From assembly GCF_964204865.1 (NCBI RefSeq), contig NC_135252.1, forward strand, positions 17,505,383-17,569,382: a stretch of DNA of 64,000 nt, given 5' to 3'. Made by a program: the position numbers and the translations under genes. Below, piece by piece: positions 52,532 to 63,400 of this stretch (within the stretch, counting starts at the first letter, position 1; the number at the start of each line of letters is the position of its first letter). This stretch comes from Styela clava (lineage: Eukaryota; Chordata; Ascidiacea; Stolidobranchia; Styelidae). Under the pieces are notes generated by a model. That model saw only the letters and a list, made by a program, of their open reading frames with translations. It ran no database searches and was not told where the DNA came from.

Positions 52532-52609
52532 TCTATATAGACGTTAATTTGTCGAAAGACGCCTGTGCATAACAATCAAAAACCAGCGATTCTTGTAATG
52601 CAGTGAATA

Positions 52610-52990
52610 ATTTTGAAACTTCTATCAATTTCCTTTGTTAAATAGAATATGAAAAGTCAGCTTAGGAAACCGTCGACAGAATTTGGCGTTTTTTTTACGA
52701 AAAAATATCTCTTGAAAAAATAATAAATCGCTTGAAGAAGTAACAGCTCGAGCAATAAAACCAAATGCTGATGAAAATGTACTTGAAATTGGATTCGGCC
52801 TTGGTAAGTGAAAAGCTTCGAAATTATTACGAAATTATTACAAATGATTCAACAAGGTACACTGACGCTGTACAGAGGACTAAATTCGTGAACGTAAATG
52901 AAGAGAACATCTTCGATCCTGGATTGAAGCATGATTTTGGACTCATTTTTGTTACAAAACCTGATTGCTGTTTACATCCCGAAACAGTAA
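52610..52990 (+). pseudogene. class I methyltransferase pseudogene (unit 1 of tandem array)
   Basis: Clear relic of the intact copies at 55012 and 57359. The start codon is lost (ATT at 52610), an early TAG interrupts the equivalent of FVKEN, and a TAATAA follows the LLKK segment. After the conserved VLEIGFGL segment and donor GTAAGT, the sequence jumps from inside the intron (near 52843) directly to the DSTRYTDA part of exon 2, deleting about 430 bp of exon 2 with the SAM-binding core. The tail (FDPGLKHDF, TKPD) and 3' flank remain. Frame at 52765-53052 is not a gene. Confidence 0.88.
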
Positions 52991-55011
52991 ATACTTTAAA
53001 AAAACTTTTATTGGGGCTTCTGGAATCACTTTGCAGACCATTTTGTAAATAGAAGAACTTTTATGTCAATGTAAAAAATCTTCTGTGTCAATGTTCGTTT
53101 GACTACGAGAGGAATCATTTTGAAGTTATAAAATAAATATCTTTAAAGTATCAATTTATTGTATTAATGTATGGCAGGGTTCATTACATATTTTTTCATA
53201 TTATGAAAAAAGTAATATGTCGTAAATGAAACGTTCACTACTTATATTATCTACTAAAACACATAATCCTACACGTAATCTGTTGATGCTTCGTTTCTGT
53301 TTCATGGAGGTGTTATTAAAATGGTAGATATGTTAAATATTGTACTGTAGAATAATAGAATAGCCCTGCAACCTTTATCAAAGGAGGGCAAAAATACAGA
53401 TCACTGGGTGAGGCCGCGGTCCGCACCGTCATTTAAGATATAGCATTTATATTAGTTGTATACACAAAACTTTTTTTTTGTCATTGATCTCACGGCATTG
53501 TTATGGGTCTGTCTATGCGGAAATGGCGAGTTGTAATTGCTATTCAAATTTATTGTCACAGCGACTTTAAACGAATTCAGTGAGACCTACGTTTTTATAA
53601 CATTGTGTATTTTGCAACAGAATTTTGCTTGTTAGTTTTGCTAATATAGCAGTGGCACGCAGGTATTGGTAGAGGCTTTGCTACGCAAGAGGATTGGTAT
53701 TGCTCCCACATGCCAAAATAACTAAACTTAAAACTGGTTTCTCGGGCACACTATTCAAAATTGGCCATATTTCCGCGGGCCGCACAATTTTTCCATGAGC
53801 CGCAGTTTGCGCCCCGTATCTGGCCCTAACCCTAACCCCTAGAAAAAACGATTATAAGTGAAACAAGAGAACAATGCTCAAATATATGGACATAACAGCC
53901 AAAACTAAGCAGTACGGTATGCAATCTGTCGCAGCAGACTATAGGTACCACATCTTTGAAGACTCCACGTGACCACCAGATATCATTTTACGCGAAAGCA
54001 GAACCGTCACAAGGTGCGCAATTTTTAATATTGATGTCGTCATCACACACACAAAAACGAAGGCCAAAATGAAAAGTAGCACAGGTATGAAATCTGGCTT
54101 GACTACCGGTCCAGCAGTGTTTACGACTAACGGATTGCGATGCGCAATTTTTGGTGGCCCATACAGCCCGCAGAAATTTTTGAAATGAATCAAAGTAATA
54201 CCTTTCTAGCAAAATATAGAATCTTTAATCGCTGAAAATTCCAAAGAAATTAGTTCAGTAATAAATGAGAGAAGGGATTTTTTTCATAACGATATAAAAA
54301 CATAACAATGCAACAGTACGACTTAACCGGAATACCGGTAGGTGCTCGCCACTAATATAGTCTAGTAATAATTAGTTCAGAAGATCTCGTGTGCTGCAAA
54401 GACACACAAATAGGTTCGAAGTTCACGATGCAAACGAAAGACTTTATTAAAATAGTGTAAAATCCACGATTAAAGCAGATAGAATGGAATAGCGACAAAA
54501 TACGGTCCTCACTCAGCGACAGCAAAAGCAAAGGGAGCGAACGCTGCGAACTGCAGCCAGTTCATATATGCAGTGGTGGTTGGAGTCGAGTAACAGGATC
54601 TAACTATAGGCCGAATTATAGATCAGACTCCACACACCAATGCATATGCAACACTAGACAAGAAATATAGATAAAATATAAAACAATAAAAAATAGGACA
54701 ATCCAGTCCCGCCACAACAATAATAACAAAACGATTCATATGTACACTTCCTGTCTAAAATCAGACTTTCATGATAAACATGAAACATCAAAATAACTAT
54801 GGAACAATTAGATACAGCTGGATAGTCGATTACTCATTTATGAAATGTCAATATTTGACAATGCGACCCTTCATTTTATACGCCGTTTTGCTCTGCTGCA
54901 CTTAGCTGCAGATTACTAAGTTCAGTCGGCGTCTGACTGGAACTGATTACGTATACGTTATTTGTCGAAAGACTCCTGTGCGCTGCAATCGAAAACCTTT
55001 TGCAGTTAAAT
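52991..55011. other. spacer between methyltransferase units 1 and 2
   Basis: Holds a decayed hAT-like element (about 53365-53840), matching the intact one at 55930, followed by a copy of the dispersed repeat (53850-54300), a solo LTR (54309-54716) and about 170 bp directly upstream of unit 2. That last part is also found upstream of unit 3 (ACAATGCGACCCTT, TTTATACGCCGTTTTGCTC). Minus-strand frames at 53939-54212 recur at 56518-56845 because the DNA is duplicated; they have no other support. Confidence 0.7.
54309..54716 (-). mobile_element. solo LTR of a Ty3/gypsy-like retrotransposon
   Basis: On the minus strand it reads TGTGGCGGGACTGGATTG ... CTGTTGCA, i.e. TG...CA ends, with an internal AATAAAG signal (complement near 54440). 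Identical 4-bp flanks ACAA lie at 54305-54308 and 54717-54720. The paralogous position in unit 3 (near 57085: CATAACAATAATAACAAAAC) is uninterrupted, which proves the insertion boundaries. No internal retrotransposon coding region or second LTR is present, so it is a solo LTR; the gypsy label rests on TSD size and terminal sequence. Confidence 0.85.
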
Positions 55012-55776
55012 ATGTTGAAACTTCTATCAATTCCATTTGTCAAAGAGAATATGAAAAGTCAGCTTAAGAAACCAGAGAAGGGATTTGGCGGTTTCTTTAC
55101 GAAAAAATATCTCTTGAAAAATAATAAATCGCTTGAAGAAGTAACCACTCGAGCAATAAAACCAAATGCTGATGAAAATATACTTGAAATTGGATTCGGC
55201 CTTGGTAAGTGGAAAGCTTGGAAATTATTACAAAATTATGCACTTATGCTAAACAAGAATTGCTTATTCATTGTCTTCTTCACAGGAGACGGGCTGCAGT
55301 ATGTTTTACAAAACGCTTCAAAGAATGGGAATGGTTTGCTGTATGGGGTCGATCATTCAGAAGCCATATGCAAATGGGCGCAAAACCTGATGTATAAAGA
55401 CATAGCGAATGGTAAGCTCATAATCCTGAATGAAGATGTTGCAAAAATGTCGATTACAAATGAAACGATAAACAAAGTGTTCCACGTTCATTGCAGTCAT
55501 TTCTGGCCGGAAATGGATGTTGCATTGAACGAAATAAAACGAGTCTTAAAACCCGGTGGTTTGGTTGTGTCTGGAGCGGACCTAACTCTAAAGAAATGGG
55601 GAGTTGAAAAAGGGCTAATAGACGAATGGATGTATGATTCAACAGGGTACACTGACGCTCTACAGAGGACTGGATTCGTGAACATAAATGAAGAGGACAT
55701 CTTCGATCCTGGATTGGAGCATGATTTTCGACTCATTTTTGCCACAAAACCTGATGATAAAATCACGAAACAGTAA
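55012..55776 (+). CDS. class I SAM-dependent methyltransferase (unit 2)
   Basis: Two exons, 55012-55204 and 55286-55776, give 227 residues. The start is the ATG aligned with that of the sister gene (MLKLLSIPFVKEN). SAM-binding motif I is ILEIGFGLGDG (57-67), the ribose-binding acid is Asp87 (YGVDHS), motif II is NEDVAKMS (113-120), then FHVHCSHFW and VLKPGGLVV (151-159), the usual Methyltransf_11 order. The substrate is unknown. Motif I resembles small bacterial methyltransferases of the 'EIGFGPG' type. The 81-bp intron splits the glycine loop, is a multiple of three and contains no stop, so unspliced RNA would still encode a longer frame with a disrupted loop. Sister gene at 57359 is about 85% identical by eye. 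Confidence 0.87.
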   Translation: MLKLLSIPFVKENMKSQLKKPEKGFGGFFTKKYLLKNNKSLEEVTTRAIKPNADENILEIGFGLGKWKAWKLLQNYALMLNKNCLFIVFFTGDGLQYVLQNASKNGNGLLYGVDHSEAICKWAQNLMYKDIANGKLIILNEDVAKMSITNETINKVFHVHCSHFWPEMDVALNEIKRVLKPGGLVVSGADLTLKKWGVEKGLIDEWMYDSTGYTDALQRTGFVNINEEDIFDPGLEHDFRLIFATKPDDKITKQ

Positions 55777-55929
55777 ATATAATGAAACAACTTTCATTGA
55801 TGCTTCTGGAATGGCATTTCAGACCATTTTGCAGACCAAAAAGATGCTTTTGATGCTTCGTTTCTGTTTCATTGAGGTGTTATGAAAAATGATATGTGAA
55901 ATATTGTACTCTGAGATAATAGAATAGAC

Positions 55930-56421
55930 CAGGGGTGTGCAACCTTTATTGCAGGAGAGCTAAATACAAGTCACTGAGTGAAGCCGCGGTCCACACCTTC
56001 ATTGAATTAAGATATACCGTAGCCTTTCTAGTAGTTGTATACACAAAAGTTTTTTTTTTGTTATTGATTTTACGGCATTGTCAGGGGTCTATATGCGAAA
56101 ATGACGAGTTGTAGGCTAATTGCTATTCAAATTTATTGTCACACCGACTTTAAACGAATTCAGTGATAAACACGTTTTTATAAGATTGTGTATTTTGCAA
56201 CAGAATTTTGCTAGTTAGTCCTGCTAATATAGCAGTGGCACGCAGGTACTGGTATAGGCTTTGCTACGCAAAAGGATTGGTATTGCTCCCACATGCCAGA
56301 ATAACTAAACTTAAAACTGGCTTCTCGGGCACACCATTCAAAATTGGCCATATTTCCGCGGGCCGCACAATTATTCCGTGTGGGCCGTATCTGGCCCGCG
56401 GCCGCAGTTTGCACACCCCTG
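55930..56421. mobile_element. 492-bp hAT-like element with exact 8-bp TSD
   Basis: Starts CAGGGGTGTGCAACC and ends GTTTGCACACCCCTG; the ends are inverted repeats, followed inside by GC-rich GGCCGC blocks. Exact 8-bp copies GAATAGAC flank it at 55922-55929 and 56422-56429. A decayed version occupies the same place in the preceding unit (about 53365-53840), so the insertion predates the duplication. No transposase. Confidence 0.88.
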
Positions 56422-56782
56422 GAATAGACGATTATAGGTGAAACAAGAGAACAATGCTCAATATATGGACATAACAGCCAAAACTAAGCAGTACGGTATG
56501 CAATCTGTCGCAGCAGACTATAGGTACCACATCTTTGAAGACTCCACGTGACCACCAGATATCAACTTACGCGAAAGCAGAACCGTCACAAGGTGCGCAA
56601 CTTTTAATATTGATGTTGTCATCACACACACAGAAACGAAGGCCAAAATGAAAAGTAGCACAGGTATGAAATCTGTCTTGACTACCGGTCCAGCAGTGTT
56701 TACGACTAACGGATTGCGGTGCGCAATTTTTGCTGGCCCATACAGCCCGCAGAAATTTTTGAAATGAATAAAAGTAATACCT

Positions 56783-56984
56783 GGTGACCGTACATTTGAA
56801 CCCACGTACATTTGAACCCATGCGTATATCCGCGGGTTCAATCATATGCGGGTGCTAAAACCCATGGGTTAGGGTGAGTATGGGTTCAAATATCCGTAAA
56901 ACAAAAAACAATTCATAAGTGCGATAGTATGCAGGTGCAATTGTCATGGGTTCAAATGTACGTGGGTTCAAATGTAATGGAACC
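56783..56984. mobile_element. 202-bp foldback element with 9-bp TSD
   Basis: Left end GGTGACCGTACATTTGAACC and complement of right end GGTTCCATTACATTTGAACC are inverted repeats, both continuing CACG. Smaller TGGGTTCAAAT repeats recur inside. Exact 9-bp flanks GTAATACCT lie at 56774-56782 and 56985-56993. The paralogous site before unit 2 (near 54195-54205) has GTAATACCT once. A 9-bp duplication suggests Mutator- or Merlin-type mobilisation. Confidence 0.88.
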
Positions 56985-57358
56985 GTAATACCTTTCTAGC
57001 AAATCTTTAACCGCTAAAAATTCCAAAGAAATTAGGTCAGTAATAATTGAGAGAAGTGATTTTTTTCATAACGATATAAAAACATAACAATAATAACAAA
57101 ACGATTCATATGTACACTTCCTGTCTCAAATCAGACTTTCACGATAAACATAAAACAGCAAAGTAACTACAGTCGATTAGTCATTTATGACATGTCAATA
57201 TTAGACAATGCGACCCTTTATTTTATACGCCGTTTTGCTCTGCTGCACTTAGCTGCAGATTACTAAGCTTAGTCGACGTCTGACTGGAACTGATTACGTA
57301 TACGTTATTTGTCGAAAGACTTCTGTGCGATACAATTGTAAACTATCTGCAGTTAAAG

Positions 57359-58640
57359 ATGTTGAAACTTCTATCAATTCCTTTTGTAAAAGAGAATATA
57401 AAAAGTCAGCTTAAGAAACCAGATAAGGGATTGGGCGGTTTCTTTACGAAATACCTCTTAAAAAATAATGAATCGCTTGAAGAAGTAACTGCCCGGGCAA
57501 TAAAACCAAATCCTGATGAAAATGTACTTGAAATAGGATTCGGCCGGGGTAAGTGGAGTTTAATATTTTACTGAAGTCTTCTGACCAAAACGTTTTTGGT
57601 CAATTTTATCATTTCAATATGCTGCTCACGTTTTGTTGATATTCAAGCCCAAACATTTTTTGCAGGTAAAAATGTAGCGAGAAATAACTTCACTAAAAAT
57701 AGAAAAAAAGGTTGCGATTTTCTACGAAATTTCTGCAAGTGCTAATCAAGAATTGCTGTGTGCTTATTCATGGGCGTAGCCATGGATACCTGAGAGGCCA
57801 TGGTTCCTAAAAAATTTGAAACAGTCTTGCATTTGTAGTGAGGCATACATTTTTACGTCTTTTACGACACCCTTGTGCTCTAATCTTGAACAATTTACTG
57901 AAAACTGGGCATTTCCTGGCTAGCTATCAATAATCCTTTCACTGGAATAAACCAATCGAGATAGATGAAAAATGCGTGCAAACTTACCTTGGATAACTCC
58001 GACAGCGAAGTACGTTGTAGAGAGATTTATTAAGATATCAGTGTATGCTTTTAACTGGCATTGTGATGTTATAAATTTTTTTGCCATTTTTACAGTTTTA
58101 GGATGGCTACGCTGTTATGCTTATTCATCGTCTTTTTCTACAGGAGACGGGCTGCATTATGTCTTACAAAACACTTTAAAAAATGGGAATGGTTTTCTGT
58201 ATGGGGTCGATCATTCGAAAGCTACTTGCAAATGGGCGCAGAATCTGATGTATAAAGATGTAGCAAATGGTAAGCTCATAATCCTAAATGAAGATGTTGC
58301 GAAAATGTCGATTGCAGATGGAACGATAAACAAAGTGTTTCACGTTCATTGCTGTCATTTCTGGCCGGAAATGGATAATGCACTAAGTGAGATAAAACGA
58401 GTCATGAAACCCGGTGGTTTGGTTGTCTCTGGAGCTAATCTCACTTTAAAGAAATGGGGAGTTGAAATTGGGCTAACAGAAGAGTGGATGCATGATTCAA
58501 CAAGGTACACTGACGCTCAACAGAGAACTGGATTCTTGAACATACATGAAGAGATCACCCACGATTCTGTATTGGAGCATGATCTCCGACTCATTTTTGC
58601 CACAAAACCTGATAACCACATCTCGAAATTGAAAATATAG
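57359..58640 (+). CDS. class I SAM-dependent methyltransferase (unit 3)
   Basis: Two exons, 57359-57548 and 58144-58640, give 228 residues. Same architecture as the unit 2 gene: VLEIGFGRGDGLHYV for motif I, YGVDHS, NEDVAKMSI, FHVHCCHFWPEM and VMKPGGLVV. It has one residue fewer in the FTKYLL segment and a longer C-terminus (DNHISKLKI). The intron is at the identical phase-1 position inside the glycine loop but is 595 bp long, against 81 bp in unit 2. The stop overlaps the start of a 3' region with AATAAA only two bases downstream. Frames starting at 57972 include intron sequence. The substrate cannot be told from the sequence. Confidence 0.87.
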
Positions 58641-58642
58641 TA

Positions 58643-58648
58643 AATAAA
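58643..58648 (+). promoter_or_regulatory. polyadenylation signal of unit 3
   Basis: AATAAA immediately after the TAG at 58638-58640, implying a very short 3' UTR; the equivalent position in unit 2 reads AATATAATG and lacks the exact hexamer. Confidence 0.45.
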
Positions 58649-60477
58649 CTTTTATTGCTGTTTGCGGACCAATTTGTGAAAACGGAGATAGATTTTTACG
58701 GCCCCATATTTTCATGTATAAAATGCGTTTGGCTACGAGACGCATCATTCGGAAGTTTATAATTTAATTATCTTTAAAGTTTCAGTTTATTGTATTCATG
58801 TACGCAAAGTTCATTATATTTTTTAATTGCTATCAAATTATGAAAAAAGTAAGTTGTAGTGAAACGTTTACTTATAATATCTAATAAAGCATATGTTTAT
58901 GTAAACTTATTTGTATATTCAACATGAACTTGTTTTACCGAGTTCGAATGTTTTTTATTATTAAACCTCACTCCTCAAATTTTTGTTGTGCTGACTTTCA
59001 TTCGTATTCAGCACCATCAAGTTTGCAACTCAAAACTTTGCTTGTCTGCTTTGCAAGTCTGTGCTTTTGATTGTGACATATTAAAACAAATAAAACCATA
59101 CTAAATTACGTCGTACAGCATCGATAACCACACGCAACGCGCTTCGTCGCTATATTATGTCTTTGTTTATATGAGAAAAAATATCGTTTGAACAGGCAAA
59201 TGGAATTGCAACATCATGTTGTTATCTCCAACCAAATATTTGATGGTAAAGAAACGAGCGAGTTCAATCTATTTATCTAGCATCCTTATAGGTAAACGAC
59301 CATCTGAGTTTGGCAAGGAAGCTACACCCCATTTTCCCATTGACCATTTTTATTTTTTCCAACCTCTTTTTTAGATTTCTGGGGACCAGGGGCTCATTTT
59401 CCCGGTAATTCTGCAGTACTCGTAGCTATCATAGCTCCAACTTAGGTATTTGCACCCGACACTGATCCGACGATAAATACTGATAGATTTGACCATTTTC
59501 AAATGATTTTCATAGCATTGTACAAACGATCCGACGAAATGGTAATTATACAATCAAAATCAAGTTTTCCGACCAGGTACAACAATAAATAGAAAACGAG
59601 AATATCGGTCAGAGACCGAAGACTCATCGATCGAAAGTTGGGGGATTCCCCAAAAACGCTCTTACTCCATAGTGACACCTTGTGTCCCATTACTAATTAA
59701 TTAATAACTCGCTAATTATGCGAAATAATGCATCCAAAATCAATAGGCTTCTGGTACGACATATAATGAATGCACATGCAAAATCTGGAGCAGATTCAAT
59801 CTCGCTTTCGTGAGATATCGCGTGCATCTAACGGACAGACAAACAGACAGACAAATACCTATCAACATACTTACCGATTAGAATCGATAAGTAATGACAT
59901 TACCTCAATTAAAGTAATAGGCCTATCTAATACATTACGAAATGCGTTGAACATTCAGCTAGATAGGACTGAAACATAACTGTTTTAAGCAAATATAAAA
60001 CATATCTGAAGTATTAGAATAATAGGGCAAAAGCTGAAATTTTAATATAGAAATTATTTACAAATATGATGTGCTTTTTGAGCTGGTACCCCATCATAGT
60101 TGACATGAAATCATACAAATAGCTGTATAATGTGGACATTTGCGTGTCTGTTCCGGGCTGGTTATTAATCGTCCTATTATAGAGCAAAATTACATTTCTT
60201 TTGTATAGCTGTTGCCATAGTAACAAACCTATGTTTACAGTACGTTAATTTATTTTTTTAGGCGGCAACGTCATAATTCTTTTGTTCATTTTTTATTACG
60301 GCATTAAATATTAATGTATATAACTAGTTGGATACGCTATAATTAAGTCCGAGTTTGAGTTGCTTCAGTTTGCTATTTAACGCTCCAAGATAAGTCAGAC
60401 AGGATATTTTAGACGATACTTTTGGTAAAATATTTGATTTCACTGCTTGAGATTCTCCGGTATGTTGTTGAATTATC
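58649..60477. other. intergenic, no gene seen
   Basis: The first ~250 bp match the 3' flank of the pseudogene unit (compare 53147-53262), marking the end of the tandem array at about 58900. The rest is AT-rich, with a copy of the LINE/SINE-tail-like repeat near 59605-59900. Confidence 0.6.
59605..59900 (+). repeat. dispersed LINE/SINE-tail-like repeat, copy 2
   Basis: Matches 5210-5610 (see that copy). The best part, 59695-59900, ends in (CAGACAGACAAA) and CTTACCGATTAGAATCGATAAG. The two copies share orientation and 3' end and differ by substitutions and by the length of the simple repeat. Confidence 0.7.
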
Positions 60478-63400
60478 ATGGACAAAAAGAGACAGAAAGT
60501 TCGAGGCAGCATGGTTTCAATCACGACACAAGTAAGTCTGTAAAACAGATCAATATAACGATCCATAAATAAAAGCTTAACATCATATTAATTGAGTATA
60601 TCTTTTAATTGAACGCAAAGCATAGCTGTGTTTTCCTGATCGCATTGACGAGAACTGCTTCAAGTCTCGCATCCATTGTATTTACTAACGCGCAATCCCA
60701 CACTTTACATCTTTTTAGCGTCAATATCTATCGCCATTTTGGTTGTCAGTCGTATTTTGGCCTAGGGATATTATCTTCAATTTCCAAGTGAGTCCTCGAT
60801 ACCTTGATTTGAGTAAATATTCTTATAAAAAAAAATTGAAAACCCAAATGGAGTTATTAAAATATTGTTTTTCTGTATACAAACAACCTTATCATATTTG
60901 AACGTTGAATTTCAGCCTGATAACGAGAGAGAAAAGATCATAAAACTGGTGCAGGTATGGCGATCAAAATATGAAAAATTGTACGCCACATCACAGGATT
61001 TTGATGAAATTATCACCAAGTTAAAAAGAGAAAATGAACAAATCAGAGACGAAAAAGAAACGTAAGGACAAGTTTTCCTTTAATATTATCTAAAGTTGTA
61101 TCATAATCAACTACTAATCGGTTATTGGTACTACAAAAATTAGCAGTCTTGAATATGTGCTGAACACTTGTCCGTAAGAAGTCACGCTTTTTATAATTTT
61201 AAAACGTATCGAATTTTTTCTAATATGACATATATTGAACTTTTTGTAACCTCTGATAGTTGTAGCTTGTATATTGTGTCTGAGATATGATTTTATTTGC
61301 TATATACTTGATGCAATGCAACATAAGTTATTATTATAACTATCAGCTATAGAGATACGCGAGACTAACTATACCTTTCCTTGCTTTATGCCTTTGCGTA
61401 TGAAAATCCCTGTGTGTATGAAGCAAGAATGCTGTAGCCCCCCAAAAAATAACCATTCTATTTGATTCAAACGTCTTGTTGCACACGAACACAAATTTAC
61501 ATACTATTGAATCAAATACGATATAGTTAATTAATAATTGTTCACACTATCCCAGGGTCAGCCATCAGCTTCAAGAGAAACTGACAAAGGAAAGGGAGGC
61601 GGCCGAAATCAAAATAAGTGAACTTTTGACAATAGCTGACACAGCGGAAAAACAAAATGAATTAGAAACAAGAGATATGAAAACAAAACTTCAACGATTA
61701 GAACGAGATACGCAACCGATAATTAATATGTATAAAGTACGTATCATATAATTCAGCCTAAAAATTCAGGAAAAATAATTATCACAATAAAATGAGATAA
61801 GTTGGAATAAATACTATCAAAACTACTTACCCATCTCTAGTGCAATGCGGGTATATCCGTTTGTATATAATGTAAGGATGCTGAAGCAAGTTTGAAGGTA
61901 ACTAACCTGAGTAAGTCAAGTCTTACTGCACATTAACTAAAACGTGTGTTAAGGTGCAGCAAGATTCATGAATTGCTCAGGATAGTTACAATAAACATGA
62001 CATATATCGTAGTGTTTTTTATCACTCCAAGTCGTAACGAGACTAAAGATAATCCACTAATATGAAGCAAAATATTTGGCTCAAAAAAATAAAATCTACG
62101 TTGCTTTTCTTTATTGATTAACTGATTTGACCTTCTGGAAGCAGTGATAGATATGTTCTTAATCTGTGTCTTGTAACCACTATTTATTCAGTTGAAATCC
62201 TCATCCCACCACGCTATTTTCTCTGAGCAACATTGAATAATAATTGCAACAACTTATTCGGGTCGAGTGGGAATATCATCAAGCAATTTTTGTTATCCAC
62301 AATTGAATGTCTTTTTGTAATTTTTAGGAACGAGTTGAAAAGATGCAGAAACATGTTGAGAAAACAGAAGAAACCAATGCTCAATTAAAAAGTGAAAATG
62401 AAAATTTGTTGGCAAAATTACAGCAAACTGATGTTGATAAAATTGACGAAATTAGTGAATTAAAACGAAGGTATTTAAAATACTCATAAACGTACGAAAC
62501 TAAGAAACACCATGCCAAAAAAAACGAAGAGCTTATCAAAAAATACAAAATTTTTATGAAAATTTTCGCTCAGTTTCCGGTTTTAAATTTAGCAAAAATA
62601 AAAAACAATTTTATAACAACAATTCGTAATTCTAAAAATGAACAAAAGTCAGCCTTTCTCTTACTGCTGCCTTATAAAATATCTTCATATATTTGACGAA
62701 TAATTGATTCAAGTTGCAAAGATTTAATATTTTATATTTTAAATTGTTAACTTCATATTTATTTTTATATACACATCTAACATGCGTGTGGACTAGCAAT
62801 TAATGGTTAAACATATATATATATATATGTAAACGGATAAATAATATAATGTACAAGTAACAAAACAAAATATACAATATATATACACCATACATTTTTT
62901 TTTGTAAAATTCAGTCATCGACAGAAGCTTGTAGCAATGAAAATAGCAAATGCTGCTAAATTGCAATTTCTGAAGAAAGCAGCAGAACAAAATTTAGAAG
63001 AACAAGCAAAACAAATGAACGCCGAACACGAGAATAAACTTAGTATTTCGAAGAACGGAAACGAACATGCAGAAAACAAAGGCGAACCAGAACATACAAT
63101 GGAATCTATTGTGACTGTTGGCGAAAAAGAAATTGAAAACATCAAAAAACAGGTAGGTTATTTGTTCAATGAAAATATTTTCTCCGTAGAACAATTAAGT
63201 TTACTGACAGGTGAATAAATAAATACTAAAAGTCCTAGTTTTGTTTAAACACATGAAACACTCTTCAATCAAATTGTAGCGTTGCTCAGAAAAAGGTTAT
63301 TGCAGTAGTAATTAGTATCGAATAATTTGAAATTAGTTTTTGGCCAAAACTTTATTTTATTTCAAATGATTATTACCTTTCATGCGTCACAAATTATTAA

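Larger units (their letters stand above)
55777..57358. other. spacer between methyltransferase units 2 and 3
   Basis: Duplicate of the spacer before unit 2. It contains the hAT-like element 55930-56421, the dispersed repeat 56435-57105 interrupted by the 202-bp foldback element, and the shared 170-bp upstream region. It lacks the solo LTR. Frames at 56208-56441 and 56518-56845 lie in these repeats. Confidence 0.75.

Noticed and set aside
53939-56845. Duplicated minus-strand frames (84-107 aa)
   Set aside because: Conserved only because the DNA was duplicated; they lie in a dispersed repeat with no start context.
57972-58640. 222-aa frame starting in the methyltransferase intron
   Set aside because: The first ~57 residues are intron; the homologous exon starts at 58144 after an AG acceptor.
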